The notes under the pieces: model-generated
Databases searched by the model: none
The model's input: only the letters and a program-made list of their open reading frames with translations
Told to the model about the DNA's origin: nothing
DNA from: Pyronema omphalodes
Taxonomy: Eukaryota; Ascomycota; Pezizomycetes; Pezizales; Pyronemataceae
Length of the DNA: 64,000 nucleotides
Direction of reading: 5' to 3'
Assembly: GCA_024516155.1 (NCBI GenBank)
Contig: JAJJXM010000047.1
Coordinates: 186,001-250,000, forward strand
Shown: piece by piece, positions 1 to 13,207 of the stretch
Layout: each line of letters starts with the position of its first letter
Numbering within the stretch: position 1 is the stretch's first letter
Translations under genes and position numbers: made by a program

Positions 1-225
1 CCGGAAACTCAGGAACCAGATTTATTCTCCAGGTCGGTATCATAGCATTTGCTTCAACTATCCGCCTTTCGCACAACAGCCACGAACAACAAGCGATTGG
101 CTCGACGAAAGCACACGCAGCTGACCCCTCCACAAAGATTAAAAGCTAGCCTCACCTGCTTCTACCGACTGTGAACCATCTCACAACATCATTACCTCCG
201 ACGACATTCGATCGCTCCGGAGAAC

Positions 226-1317
226 ATGGTCGATTACGCTCATCCATCCTACTTCCCCCGGCGACAACAGGGACCACCGCCGAACATTTCGATAAATCCC
301 CACCTCACCCCGCACGATCCCTACGGACCGTTATCTGCGGCGTCCGCCTATTCACAACACTCACAACGCCGCCCTACATCGGGAGTGTTTCAGGCACCTA
401 GCTACGATACCTACTACGGTTCAAACGCCATCTACAACAACTACACCACACAACAATATTACGCCACGCCTATGCAGAAACAGCGAACGAGCTCCTCCTC
501 GACCAACACCACTGGTGGAAGCAGTTCAGGATCCACACAGCTTCGACGATCCGGCAGCACCAACACACAAGCGTCAATTGCGCCGCCAGCAACCAGCTAC
601 GTGGCCGCGTTGCGACGACAAAAGGCCACGGTATGGTGTGAGAAAGCACAACCGGAAGACCCACGACTAGTTGCCGCGCAGAAAGCAGCAAAGCTGAAGG
701 CGGCGATGGAGGTGATGGGCTCTTCAACCAACAAAGGTCGGGGAAGTGGTCATGGTCTAGGATCTGGATCTAGTTCTACAACTTCATTACGTGGAGCGGT
801 TCGGGGACACCATAAGCTCGGAAAGAATGGTCACAGCAGTAGCAGTGCAGGAATTGGAACAAACAGCTTGGTCACAGGACTGCCCCCTAGGTTATCTGCC
901 ACTGAAGCAACTGGAGACAGCGACGAAGAGGATGATCTCTACATGACTTCTCATCGAAGATCGGGCTCCGGCTCAGGCCGTTCCTCCCTCAACTCGAACC
1001 ATCGTTCGAGCAGGGTATATCCCAGCGCCCACCGCAATTCTTCGGCTTCCGACATCCAGAGGCGGACTTCTAATCGCAGTAACGCTTCCAGCGGCCGCTC
1101 AATAAATGCCACCAACATTGAAATGGTATCATCTAAATCCCCTGCGCACGTTTTGGTAGAACCCCGTGCAGCGGAACGGACATTTTTCAACCACCAGAAG
1201 TTACCACCGCCATCGGATCCTCGAGCTGCTTTGAAGCGTTCCGGAAGTGTAGACGAGGGAGAAGCACGGACCATGACCATGAGCGGGCTCAGACTGGTCG
1301 TAGCCAACCCTGATTAA
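226..1317 (+). CDS. Ser/Thr/Asn-rich protein of unknown function
   Basis: A single open frame of 363 codons starts at the ATG at 226 (A at -3) and ends with TAA at 1315-1317. I do not recognise a domain. The first ~80 residues are rich in Pro, Tyr and His. Residues ~80-300 are dominated by Ser, Gly, Thr and Asn runs, with an acidic patch (DSDEEDD) near residue 230. A basic, Ser-rich stretch follows, and the last ~60 residues are more ordered. There is no signal peptide or membrane segment, so an intracellular, largely disordered protein is likely. Codon bias and the long uninterrupted frame support a real gene. Function cannot be inferred from the neighbours: the next gene lies more than 3 kb away. 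Confidence 0.7.
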   Translation: MVDYAHPSYFPRRQQGPPPNISINPHLTPHDPYGPLSAASAYSQHSQRRPTSGVFQAPSYDTYYGSNAIYNNYTTQQYYATPMQKQRTSSSSTNTTGGSSSGSTQLRRSGSTNTQASIAPPATSYVAALRRQKATVWCEKAQPEDPRLVAAQKAAKLKAAMEVMGSSTNKGRGSGHGLGSGSSSTTSLRGAVRGHHKLGKNGHSSSSAGIGTNSLVTGLPPRLSATEATGDSDEEDDLYMTSHRRSGSGSGRSSLNSNHRSSRVYPSAHRNSSASDIQRRTSNRSNASSGRSINATNIEMVSSKSPAHVLVEPRAAERTFFNHQKLPPPSDPRAALKRSGSVDEGEARTMTMSGLRLVVANPD

Positions 1318-4300
1318 CCCGACTCTCGAATCTCAATATCTCAACATCTCAACATCAAATTATTATTATCAATTTTTTTCCAGTCTTTTAAGTGTGTATA
1401 TGGAGTTATATCGGAGTTATTTTTTGCTTTACAAAGTATCTTAACAACACTTCTTATTGGTATTCGTTTTGCATGGGAAAGAAAGGAAAGGGGACGGCAT
1501 AGGTATCGCATGGCGTGGCAAAAATCAATTGTCATTATTCGTTCTTTGCTTTGAGATTCAACTTACAGTCTTTTTGGGTGGATTTTTTGATTTTGAGTTT
1601 CGCTGTTTTGGATTTTTGCAAAGGAGTTGGGTTGTAAAGCGTTGTTTACTTAAGGATTGGCTGGGGGGCTGGTTGGTTGGTTGGGTTTGTTGGGTTGATT
1701 ATCACTCGTTGTTTATGGAGAAACCGGAGAACAGTTTGTTGGGTTATTGTTATTATTATAAAATGGAAACGGTGGGAGGTTGGATTGTTTTATTTTTATG
1801 GGCTGGATACCATGGTACCAAAGGAAAAGAGTTACTCCTCAAAAAAAATGGGGACAAGTAATTGAAAAGAAAAACGGTCGTTAGAAGAAGCGAAGCAGAA
1901 GAAATGATACCTGTAGATATGATGGATTCTGGAAATATGTATGGTATGCTATGGACTTACTGAATAGTCCATTGACACCAGCACACCAAAAATGAATACT
2001 TTGACATACATTTTGTTTTCGACCTTTGTTTTTCTGCCAACTCACGTGAAATACGTTAGTCTATAGTAATGTCTTTCTATTGTGTTGGCACTCTATCTCT
2101 AGGTGTTCCCAACCTTACCTGCGTGTACTGTACTTTCTGCATATACCTCCAACTAATTGCACGCAATTCTGAGTTCCATTGACGTAGTACCTGAGGATTC
2201 GTCACTTTGCATACATCATGGCTTCAATGGGTAAACGGTAACACTCGTCATAATGAGCCGAAGGTAATCAATCTGTAAAAACGTGCACCGCATCACCAGA
2301 ACCTAAGATCTGCAAAGCCCAAAGCCAATTGATAGAGACGAAAATCTTGTCTAGGTTGCGAACCTGTCAATCGTACCGAAAACCCGAAATGACGTCAGTG
2401 TTCTTGCAAACCCATGGGTAAGTTGCCGACCTGGTAACGTCCACCAACGCCAAAAAAGCAACGCCATGGAACGCCACAATATAACCCCGAACCACGTCCA
2501 ACCGCCGCAACTCTGGTTGACAGCGCCCAGCGTCCGGCGCTCATGTGGCGTTAGGCACGAACCTTCAATATCAGTTTGATGTCTTATCAATTGAGATGTT
2601 TGTGCGCACTTCAGGGGAATCAAAATTTCTTTAACCCGAGAGCATTGCAGTTTGACGTCTACCTGGACTCGAGGGAGGGTATGTTTTACCTTGCTTTACT
2701 TTTCATTAAGATATTTTTCTTCTAGAATAAATTGAATAAAAGCTTTGATAGCAGATCCCATTTCGGATAATAAAAAGATAATAAAGAAGGGGATTTTCCC
2801 TACTCTATTCATCACTCGTTAATCAAGTATCCGTGCCCGTAATTTCCCGTACCCGAGTGGTGGAGATGATATCTTGAAATCGTGCCGTAGAACATTCCAC
2901 CGCAATAATTTGCGCGCATCTCATAATCAGCCTCTTCTCTATCATAAAATTCCCGCTGCAGACCTTCTATGGTAGGTATGCACTCATAAGACCGCGAACC
3001 GAAACCACGCATGCAACCATCCAAACATCAGATGCTATCATCCGATGTTTTAGATGTGTGTTCCACGATACCAGATCGCAAAATATGCGCCATGAAGATT
3101 TTTCCGATTTCCCATGGGTGACAAAGTCTAAAGATGAGATGGTGGCGTATACATACATACACATACATAGAGTAACCTAGAACGCTATGGAAACCTATGT
3201 ATTCCCAAGATCTAGATCCCGGAAATATCATCCGTCGTAAGTTTTTTAATTCGTGCATATGGTGTACTACTCTAGATATCCATGGGCGAACTATATGTAT
3301 GGATACATATCCCACCATGCAAATTCGCCTAGAAATCATCGCTGCATACATATAACTATGCTAGATGCGAATTTATCCGTTGCTTGAACATAGGTATGCA
3401 TGAATGCGTTGAATGCACCATGCATCAACTATCACCCGGACCAACGGAATTGCATTCGTTATGTAATTGTCAGCCTACTCTAAGCAAACCGCGTACGTAC
3501 TCTTGATACAGCATCCCACGTTCCCAAGGCATCACCCCATCATCTTGAAATATCAGGCGAACTATGCACTCATATCCATAAGCCGCATAAACATAGTATG
3601 GCACCATAACCGAGTATAACTTAGAATGACTTATGACATTGCCCTGTAATTCTTTAACAGTACGTAATATACATCTTAAAACATCCTTAGCAAGGGATCT
3701 TATTCACGATTGAAACAATCCGATATGAATTGAGTTCAAAGGCATCAAGGGTAGGGATACGAATTACCCGGTAAGTATGGCAGTGATAGATCACAGCACC
3801 ATAGGATTGGCATTATGGCATAGATATAAAGACACGTAATATACACATACACGTGGAAACAATTATGACTACCTCACGATCGGAATTAATATGTAGAAAT
3901 ACAGTATTGGCGATTTGTATGCTTTGCCAAGAATACATAAGATTTATGGTGAGCCGGTGGTGCGGGCCTAATATGCGGGGATCATTATGCGGGGTAGGAT
4001 TACGAATTGGACGGGCGAGGAGGTTCGCCTAGATGCCCGATCGATCAACGTGCTGCGGAGATGGGGTGAGTTTAATTGGTGTTGGAATGACCGGCGTGTT
4101 CAATAGGGAGTGATTGGATGATTATAGGAAGTTGTGTTAGGGCTCAGGGCTGTGGAATGGGGTTTAGATCATGTCTTTATGTTCGTCGTAGGCCCATAGC
4201 TTAAAATAGGCTTCAAATGGATTACCTGGTTTTATTCCCTTCTTGTATTTCTTTTCTCCATTAACTGATTAGGCTTTAATCCACAGTCAAGTGATCTTAA

Positions 4301-4644
4301 GAGATGGAGAAGGAGAATGCGCTTTTGAGTTGATTCATGTAATGAGGCTTCCCGAATTGAACAATTTCCGGATATTGAGACATTGCTTTCTTCAATATCT
4401 CCAATATATGTCCATTAGATATCCTTCACGTTCTTAAAATTTCTCCCAGAATTATACATTCATATAGCCAGGCATTTCATGACACGGGATGCAAATTAAT
4501 TTTTGGCGCTGCCTCAATATTACCTCACTCTCTATTTTCTAACAAATTCTTGACATCCAACATCCAGGTCTACCCCAACCCCATATCATATCCAAACCAT
4601 CAACAAGCCCATTACCCTTTCCTCATCTCACCCCAAGCCCCCTC
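1318..4644. other. Intergenic region, no gene seen
   Basis: About 3.3 kb of AT-rich DNA. The longest open frames are about 60-130 codons. They lack homology that I recognise, start on non-ATG codons or are full of rare codons, so I call none. The region includes the 3' flank of the preceding gene and the 3' flank of the convergent secreted-protein gene. No tandem repeat or inverted-repeat element stands out. Confidence 0.6.
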
Positions 4645-5355
4645 TTACTCCATCACAGTCAAACTGACATCATCCACCATGATCTCCGGATTAGGTCTAA
4701 TATCATCAATAGGTCTTCCAATAAGACTCCTCATAAACGCAACCTTGAACTCCACCTCATCCCCTCCTTTAGGCACCACCCAAACCCCATTCCTAACCAA
4801 CCACGCATTCGGGATCTCCGGGGCATTATCACCCATCGCCACCATCTGATTCCCCAAAAAGAACTCCGGATGTCCTCCGCCCCATGGTCTATTAATATAC
4901 GCCTTGAACATATATTTCTTTCCCTGACAAACCTTGATTTTCAGAGAAGCAAATCCGGGGGATCGTTGGTCGAGGACTGGTGAATCCCAACTGGAGAAAA
5001 GTACTTGCTTTCCAGATCTGGCGGCGTTTGTACGCAGAAACTCGATTTTTCCGGTGGGAAGATCGGTGTTGCGGTGGATTTTCCATGGTTTGGGGGTCTC
5101 GAAGTTGATGCGGATGTTGCAGTTTCCGGGGCCGAAAGTACTGTAGCCGAGATCGTTGGAGGGAGGGTTAGGTGCGGTTGTGGAGGTGCAGTTGCTTGGT
5201 GAGGTTACGGTTATGGTGGTGGTTTTGGTGGTTTGTTTTGTTAGGGTTTTTGTTATGGTGACGGCGGCAGCGTCGACGGAGTTGGTGACATCTGCGATGG
5301 TGAAGGATGCAGAGGAAATTGCTAAGATGATGGAGAATATAATCGAGGAACGCAT
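4645..5355 (-). CDS. Small secreted protein with a C-terminal carbohydrate-binding-like beta domain
   Basis: A 236-residue protein with ATG at 5355-5353. Residues 1-21 form a clear signal peptide: basic Arg2, a hydrophobic core, and small residues before a likely cut near Ala21-Asp22. A Thr/Ser-rich linker (residues ~30-65, with repeated TKT/TTT) follows, then a ~165-residue globular part containing two Cys and motifs such as NIRINFETPKPW, ILDQRSPGF-like and PEIMVDDVSL. A C-terminal IMVDDVSL strand is typical of galactose-binding-fold carbohydrate-binding modules (CBM4/9-like, 'CenC'), which end in '(F/W)xDDVSL'. I infer a secreted wall- or glycan-binding protein. No catalytic domain is present. 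Two Thr-rich segments could be O-glycosylated. The assignment of the C-terminal domain is by fold motif only. Confidence 0.65.
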   Translation of the reverse strand: MRSSIIFSIILAISSASFTIADVTNSVDAAAVTITKTLTKQTTKTTTITVTSPSNCTSTTAPNPPSNDLGYSTFGPGNCNIRINFETPKPWKIHRNTDLPTGKIEFLRTNAARSGKQVLFSSWDSPVLDQRSPGFASLKIKVCQGKKYMFKAYINRPWGGGHPEFFLGNQMVAMGDNAPEIPNAWLVRNGVWVVPKGGDEVEFKVAFMRSLIGRPIDDIRPNPEIMVDDVSLTVME

Positions 5356-8119
5356 GGCTGGAGATGTCCAAAATCGGGAATCTGAAATCGGTATTAAGGA
5401 ATGAAAAAAAAAAAAACGAAAACGACTGTTGGTTTTATTATCTCTTCTATCTCTCTTTAAGAAAACCTGTTGTGGGAAATGGGCTTTTTATTAGCCCATA
5501 GGTACCCACCCATGAGTAACATTCCAGCCCAAGTGTAGCATTCCGGAAACGGTTATACGTGGTAGTGGTGGTGGTACTTCGTTTATGTTTCCGATACGGA
5601 GTCTGCATTCTGCATCAATGGTTACCAATGGAACTTCACAAAAGCCTAGAAGATGAAACCAGGCCAAGAACTATGTAGAGACAGAAGGCTGTGTGTAACT
5701 AGAATCTGTATTGAAAAGTTCAAATACGGAGGCTCTGTACACTACACGAGGTATGTTAAAATCTTCCTATATCGTCCAGCTAAGCTTAGTTGCACTATGA
5801 CAACGACGAAGACAACGATGGGCGTAAGAATATACGTTTACGAGATGTTATTATTGGAATTTTGTGGCCTGTGTTCTTTGTGTTCATTATGTTCTCTGTA
5901 CTCTGATACTCGTATATTCGGATCGTGTACTCATGTGCTCAGGTACTCATGTACACCCAAAACAGGTAATCATCCAGACAATAATTCCACAATTTCATCA
6001 CACTTGTAACACAAGATCCCCCCGTTACCAGAAACTTTCATCACTTTTAACACCGGACGAATCACAAGGGTTACGCAAGGCTAGGTAGGCAACACAAAAT
6101 AGCGATCGTACGTTGTACAGAACACATGGGGCTTATGGTGATACATGATGGATACATGATAGTTACATAGACGAATACGGTGAGTTGAATTGGAAATGGT
6201 GGTACGGAGATATAAAGATATAAATATGATTGGCTGAAATTCGGATGGAATAATAATAAACCAATAGACTAATAACAAAAAAAAGACGCCTCTGTGATAC
6301 AGTGATAATAGCATTACCTCATAGATGGTGGAAGTAACATCCTTCACATACTAGATCGAATTTACATAGATACATTCCTTCCCTACTCCCTAGATATATT
6401 CACTACTTCATAGATGCTCTATCATATATATCATAAAACCAAACCCAAACCCAAACCCTGAATCCCGTTCCTGAATCCAAATTCCTAGTTCGAAGGCACA
6501 GTGTTTAGGAAAAACACGTAGATAAACCAATATATAAGGTCAACTAGTGACAAATGACCATAGCGTGATATGGATTTTATCCAGCAAAACAAGATATCAA
6601 AACAATTCCACTCCACGCCACGCCACGCAACTTGGATAATCCAGATAAACCGTATGTTTATAAAAAAAAAAGCCCCTTGATGAACTTTTTACTGGACCAG
6701 AACCGGAGTTTCTGATTCAAAAACAGTGTAGTACCATGATGAGTACTGGGGGGGTCACTAGGTGATCTTGAGGCTTGATCACGAGAATGGGATTATGGTG
6801 GATGGGTTTTTCGTGGCGTCCTGCATAGGTTTTTCAAGCCTCAGTGCCTCAGTCAGTGTATGATTCAAATCAAATCAAATCAATCAAATTAAATCAGACC
6901 ATGATGATTCATGAGTTGTACTTTCACAAATATACATCAGTATATGAATTCTATATGTAACTTCATTTCGAATTTCAAAAATTAATTATCTTTTAGTCTG
7001 TTTTTTATTTTTTTTAATTTGATTTCTTTGCAGATATATGTTCTGTTATGTACCTGAGGATGACTGGAGTATCTTCCCATCTCCCTATCTCTCCATCTCT
7101 CCATATCCCCATCTTCATATGTTCCTGTGTTCCTATGTTCCTACCATAAGTATCCGAGTACCCCCAATAATACCCAAAGTACAAGCACCTCTACCTCTAC
7201 CTATACCCTAATAGTACAGTACCATTGTCCATCCATCGTATATACGGGATAACAATGTTACAACGTACCACGTAACACAACATCCTCTACCAACCCTACC
7301 CGGTAACCTGTAACATGTAACATGTAACACAAGTTCGGATATCTCACCTTACCCCTCGCACCTCGCACCTCGCACCTCGCACCTCACACCTCGCCCCTGA
7401 ATTCGCTACCGGCCGAGTGAGTAATAGTAATGCCACCGTAAAGTAAGATCGTATCTGTATCTGTATCTGTATCTGTATCCAATATCCCGTATCCTGTATT
7501 CAATATCCCGTATTTCTCGGGCCAAGACACCAGTTAAGCCTCCTGCTTCAGGCTGTCGTATGGAGCTTCATTTCTGTTTCTGTTTGTTTCATATGAAATT
7601 TTCACGGTTCTATGAGCCCAGTGATATGGATATGGATAGGCATAGGGATGGAGAAAGGGATAAAACACCACAACACATCACAACACATCATCAGGATTCA
7701 GGAAACGAAAGAAAAAAAAATTCAAAAAGTTGAAACCAGGTTACAAAAAGGAAAAAAACGAACACCATGCCATAAAATCCCCATTCCAATTCTATTGCCG
7801 AGTCCCATCCTATCCTATACTATGCTACGTACCCGTCAACCCCGCGCGCGCCTTTGTATACCGAATAGATAATAGATAACATGAAAGAAGAAAAGAAAAA
7901 AAGAAAAAAAGAAAAAACTGATACGTAACAAAAGCTAAAAAGAAAATAGAAAAAAAAAGGGATATGCATAATTTAACTATCACCAAGTAATTGCACGAGA
8001 TTTCGTTGCTGACTTGAAATTAAATCATCTTCCCTCCTCGCCATTCCTTCCTCCCTCCCTTCCTCCTTCTTCTCGCCTCCTCCGCAACTACCTAGGTCTC
8101 AACAACCCCCCCACCCCCA
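5356..8119. other. Intergenic region with short tandem repeats
   Basis: About 2.8 kb with no convincing gene. It holds short repeat tracts: an octamer GCACCTC-type array near 7347-7395 and a (GTATCT)n tract near 7450-7480. An A-rich stretch near 7880-7960 precedes the end of the SPX-EXS gene. Open frames here are short and look random. Confidence 0.55.
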
Positions 8120-11100
8120 CTAAATCCTAATACTAGCAGCCGTACTCCTCCTCACCGACAACCGTCCTTCATTCTCCCTAGTTTCCCTAGTCCTCTCATA
8201 ATAATCACCCTCCTCCTCTTCTTCCTCAGAATCACTATCATTCTGTATTTCCTCCTCTCTATTTCTCCTCCTCTCATAATCCTGCAAATGTGCCTGATTC
8301 ATAGTTCTTCCAACTCTAGTCATAGTCCTTACCAATGGAGATCCCGGTATCTGATCCTTCCTACTAGCCCGTCTTCTTAATCCCGAGTCCATTCGTTCTA
8401 AATCAATTTCCAAGATCGGAACCGACGGTTGAGATTGCTGTTGCTGTTCCTGAAGCTGCTGTGATTCCAGCTGGGATGATAGGCCAAGATCTTCCTCCTC
8501 AAAGATAGTAGGGGTGATGGTGGTAGAAGTAGATGCTGGTAAATGATAAGGTAAAGGAATTTCTCGATATGCCCTATTCGCATCTACGTTTCCTACATGT
8601 TCATTTTCCATTCGGAAAAACGCCCACATGAATCTTCGCAGGACCTCTGCCAGGGATAATACGAAACTCAACAAGGCAGAATGCTGGACTTGGTCGGCGT
8701 AGATAATGTAGAAAAACCATATACACCGTAAAATTGGATCAATGAACATGGCCATATAGTAGGGCCAGGGTTTTTTGAAACCGAGGGATTTGCGGAGGAA
8801 GGGATAGGGCGCGCCGGGATCTAGTAAGGACCAGTCCATGGCGATGTCCCAGATTGTGGTGTAGATGGAGTTGATGGAGGCGAAGGTTATGAAGATTGCT
8901 TTGGAAGGGTTGGAACTAATGTGTAGACGCCAAATCGAAAGGGTCGTGTAATGCAGTATTGTGCAGAGATATTTTCCGCCGTTTGCTAAGTGTGGGAAGG
9001 CCATTTTGGAGTTGTAGTAACGACGGAGACATTGCAGTAAGCGGAGAATACTAGGAAGAGTCGTGAAGAATCCCATTAGACGGGAGTGGTTGGAGTTGCA
9101 TTGAGTGGGGTTGTTCCAGCTGTGAGAGTAGAGACAGAAGAAGAGAGCAATGTTCTGGTTTCCTTATTAGCCACTTGAGTCATAATAAAATACATCCCCC
9201 AAAAAACGAAGTCAATAGGGTGGATCGGGAACTTACACCCAGAGCATATGTCTGCGAACACAACATATCACCCATCCAGAAGTCCTTAAACTCGACCGGA
9301 TATGCACCGGAGCATGCCAATCTCCATAGTGTCTTAAACATCCATTTCCGGGAGTGGTAATAGAATACTCTGAAAGGATTCAAGAGAAGGCAAGCAAAAA
9401 TTCCAACAAAGATTACAGGCCAGTAAATCATGTCCATGCGTCCGTCCCAGAAATCATGGGAACTGAACCAGAAACAGATCGCAAAGACAACAGATATAAG
9501 AGCAGGAATCTAACGCGGAGAAGAGTTAGCATTGCAAAAAAACACTGTGACGAGAGACTTCAGAATCCCCACCTCTAAAAATTGGCGGTAGTTGAGTTGA
9601 TTCCTCGGATCAAACTCAAAAATAAAAGCATAGTTAATTTTATTCCGTTGCCAAACCCTTAGGTTGATCGTAAACAGAATCGTCTGCAAGAGTAGCAAGC
9701 TTACACCACCCCACACCTATCATCTCATTAGCCACCTTTCCAAAAATCTTATCACCAGTAATCACTCGCCTGTAATAAATAACTCGTCCTCACAGCCCTT
9801 TCTGGATTATTCGGATCCGAAAGCTTAACCACAGCATTATACAAGCCATAAGCCGCAATAACCAAAGCAAGTCCAATATAAAACCCACTCCTCCAAACAC
9901 TTGCATAATAAACCGTTTTGCTCTCCCTAGACCTAAGTCTTGCACTTGCCTCCTTCCTATTTCCTCGCTCGAAAAACCTCGCAAATAAGTTTTCGGTGTC
10001 GTTCAACAAATCATCCAATTCGTTATCTGCCGCTCCGAACCGAGACTTATCCACATATTCCGTCATAAACCTGTGAGATGTCCTCAACCCGGATGCTTTA
10101 TCGAATTTCTTTGTTATCTTCCGGAAACATTCCCGGTTGACAGTAACATAAGATTTCAACATCTCAAGACCGTGGTAAAATTCTATGAAAGCCTTTTTGA
10201 GTTTCCGCTTGGCGACTCGATGGGCGGGGTTGTTCAAAGGTTTTCGGATGGGGGCTCGACGGACATAGTCTCTTGTTCCGCCGGAGGGTGAGTTTATCAC
10301 ACCCAGGGGGTTGGGACTGACAGTGGCATGGGATCTAGATAATCCATTCATAGCCTCTGTGAAAGTTTTCCAACCGACTCTTTTCTTCACATTGCCATTC
10401 CCATTCCCAGTTCCATGACCATGATGTGCATGACCAATATGTCCCTCGGTTTCAGAAAACTCACCCATACCACCTTCTCCATTTCCTCCATTCAATCCAT
10501 TTTCCTCCCCACTAGACCCCGGACCAATATCATCCGTCATATCCTCACAATCATCCTCCTCAAACACCCCATGTTTCTCAGTCCACCATCTTTCTCTCAT
10601 AATATCCAACTGCTCCCTCATTTCCTCAAACCTTCTAGTAGCCGCTGTTTCCCTGCTAACATAAAAATCCTCACATTTCTTTAGCTCCCCCAATAACCAC
10701 TTCAAGAATTCCTTTTCCGCCTCGGCTTGAACTTGTTCAATCGTGGGACTTGAATCCGAATCCATAATAGCGGGGACTCTCCCACCAAGTGTAAATATCC
10801 GCTTCACCAATGGAGGCTGGAAAGAATCCCGGCGGGGGTTGGAGCTAGCAGCACGGGGAAGTGTAGGGCGGGATGCTTCGGCGCTGGTACGGGATTTCAC
10901 GCTGAGAGCTGGACCGCCTAGGGTGAGATCATCATTGAAGACCTGGCTCCCTGGGCTGTCTGGACTCCCCGGGCTCCTAGGGCTCCCAGGTAATCCTATG
11001 GGCTGAATTGGTTCGGGGAGTAGTAAAGAGGGAGCTCGAGCGGCGGAGGAGTTATCGTGAGGTGACCCGGGGGAGTAACCTGGTGAGTAACCGAGGCTTC

Positions 11101-11804
11101 CATAGCTGCTGTGACGCCGATGGGAGGGGGGTTTAAGGGTGGCGGAGGAGTAGCGGTCTGTTCCTACTTGGGGAGTTACGGCGAGAGGAGATGGTAGAGG
11201 AGGGAGGGCGGAGATGGGGGATATTGTGCTGGGAGAGGCGGAGGTGACTTGGATTGGCGCAGGTTGAGAATCTGAGCTTATCGGAGTAGGATTCAAGGCG
11301 GTAGGACTGGCAGGTGGTGAGGTATTCTGTGTTTCACCGCCTTGAGCTTCGGTCCGTTTCGCATCATCTTCGTTATCTTGCGACTTTCGCTGATATGCAG
11401 AAGAGAATAAGTTTGGTGAAGCAAGAGCGGCAGAAACTCGACGCGCGCCTGCTACTAGCTTCGGTTCGATACGGGATTGTGTTTTAGACGCTGTTCGCCT
11501 GAGCGCATTGATAGCTGGACTTGGGGAGGCGATTCGAAGGTTATTGGTAGTCGCCTTTATTCGCTTTTTTCCTTGCTGTTGCGCAGGTTAGGAAGATGCG
11601 TCATAACACGGAGGAAACCCCCCAGAGCAGAGCAGATGATTCCGGAGCAAGGTCTTGAAACAAGAATGGCAGGGACGAACCTTATATTCTACATATTTGG
11701 TCCGCCATTCGGGGACCATAACATCTTCGAGAGTTCTGTGTCATGATCAATTGAAGCTTCGTGGTGGGCGGGGCGAGGCGGCGATCTTACTTGGCAAACT
11801 TCAT
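8120..11804 (-). CDS. SYG1: SPX-EXS protein, SYG1/XPR1-type phosphate/inositol-pyrophosphate-responsive membrane protein
   Basis: Six exons reconstruct a 1108-residue protein: 11804-11791, 11735-11681, 11575-9770, 9716-9573, 9509-9237 and 9154-8120. The spliced N-terminus reads MKFAKTLEDVMVPEWRTKYV, then EYKQGKKRIKA, a textbook SPX start. The SPX core continues after a long disordered insertion with KKAFIEFYHGLEMLKSYV and NRECFRKITKKFDKASG. Several membrane segments follow, then an EXS domain containing NLRVWQRNKINY, FEFDPRNQLNYRQF, YNSKMAFPHLANGGKY and DWSLLDPGAPYPFLRK. The tail is acidic (EEEEEE near the end). SPX domains bind inositol pyrophosphates, and the XPR1/SYG1 family exports phosphate or modulates signalling; location is plasma or internal membrane. 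The 14-nt first exon is tiny but fits the family. Intron 3 is a GC-AG intron. The protein is longer than yeast Syg1 (~900 residues) because of the Ser/Gly/Pro-rich insertion. Confidence 0.9.
9717..9769 (-). other. GC-AG intron in the SPX-EXS gene
   Basis: Reading the minus strand, exon 3 ends ...TTACAG at 9770 and the intron begins GCGAGT. It contains a CTAAT branch-like site and ends GATGATAG at 9717 (53 nt). Splicing here joins TSYLLQ to VWGGVSLLLL, which matches the expected family spacing between the SPX-linked helix and the next membrane segment. The GT donor starting 3 nt further in cannot be paired with any nearby AG to keep frame. Confidence 0.7.
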
Positions 11805-13202
11805 GGTGGATAGTAAAAGTCAAGTGAACTTCTACGGCGACATGAATTGTGGGGAGCTCGGAGTAAAAGTGATATGATATAGGGGTGTCTTTTGATAGAT
11901 AGCGGAGCTTTTTTTTTTGGAAAATACCAGCCTCTCGTCTCGCTAAGGTCTGCAGATTTGTATGGGGCACGCGACAGAGTACTGCGTTTAGGTTATTTCA
12001 GTGGACGTAGGGAGCAGTGCAGATGCGTGGTGGCGGATATGGGAGGGTATATCCAGTTTAAGATGAATATAGATAGATAGATGGTCTGTAATGTTGAGCC
12101 AGCAAAGACACAAAAAGCGAGCGGAGCGACGACGACGCGATGAAGCAGTAATTTTGGTGTTTTGAGAAAAATGGTTGTCGAAGTTAGGACGGATGGTGTA
12201 TGTATGCTCCAGAAACAAAAACGGGACATCGTCATAAAAAAAAAAAAGTCCACCGGAAAAACCCATCTTCCCCAAATAAGTTTCATTAATTTACGGAAAT
12301 CTCCTTTTTTTTTTTGCTTGCTGACTTTGCTGACTTGCTTGCTTGCCTGCTTGTCTGAAAACGAAAAAGAAAACCACCACCACCACCACAAAGACCACCT
12401 CCCCGTCGCCTGGCGTCGTCGAATGTGTTTTTGGTGATGCGATGCCCTCAAAACTTACCACCAAAATCCCTGCTGCAAATCGAAGCTTTATCTTGTTTTG
12501 AATTAGGCTCAGATATGGAACTGCCGGTTCCAAGCTTGACAGTCCCATATTGTATAACTCGAAGACTTTGACAAGGAATCTTTGCCGCCCATCAACAAAT
12601 CAAACTCTCCGGTTGGACACGCCTGCATGTGGTAGTCGTCCAGCGACTGGAACCAGAAACGCGCCATACATCGAAGCAGAAGCTCACTAGCTACAGAATA
12701 TTCCAATCCATCACCGAAGAAGTCAAATGAGGGAGGCGATGTCCGCGTGTCGAATGAAGCCCCACTAGTACGTATCCAGGGCATCTGATTGTTGAATGAT
12801 GGGGTTTGTATCCCGACGACTGCCGTAGGAATCCCCATGACATGCAACGGCATATTTTGTCTACATCGAGAATTAAAATACACAGAAAGTCAGAAGGGTA
12901 AGTATGTCATAATGGTGTACCGAGTACATACAAACGGATACAACTAAGGAAGCACAGCACGACAGTGTCACTCCACCATACAATTCTCCGACATCTATCT
13001 ATCTATCTCCGAGGCGATTAGTGAGTGGCGATTTGCGATTGGCGAGTGAGAACTTCTGACCGCACTGGACCAGAGTAGTAATCAATCATGCTTCAAAAGG
13101 GTCTGTGTAGAATATATAGTGCTGACCTGCAGCAACATGCTTACGTCCTGAATTACGTTCCGCCGACCGCAGCACAGTGCAGTTTCAGTCTGGCCGGATG
13201 TA
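11805..13202. other. Upstream region of the SPX-EXS gene and pre-insertion flank
   Basis: About 1.4 kb without a gene I can support. It includes the promoter of the minus-strand SPX-EXS gene, homopolymer tracts near 12238-12250 and 12306-12315, and a (CCACCA)n tract near 12373-12392. A minus-strand open frame from an ATG at 12853 to 12509 (114 codons) has ordinary composition but no recognised feature. The right end, up to 13207, is the target site of the first copia element. Confidence 0.5.
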
Positions 13203-13207
13203 ATTTC

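Noticed and set aside
2812..3351. Cluster of minus-strand frames of 65-107 codons
   Set aside because: Overlap each other in different frames, mostly non-ATG starts, no recognised motif.
12509..12853. 114-codon minus-strand frame from an ATG at 12853
   Set aside because: No recognised feature, no clear splice or promoter signals; could be a small gene but not supportable.
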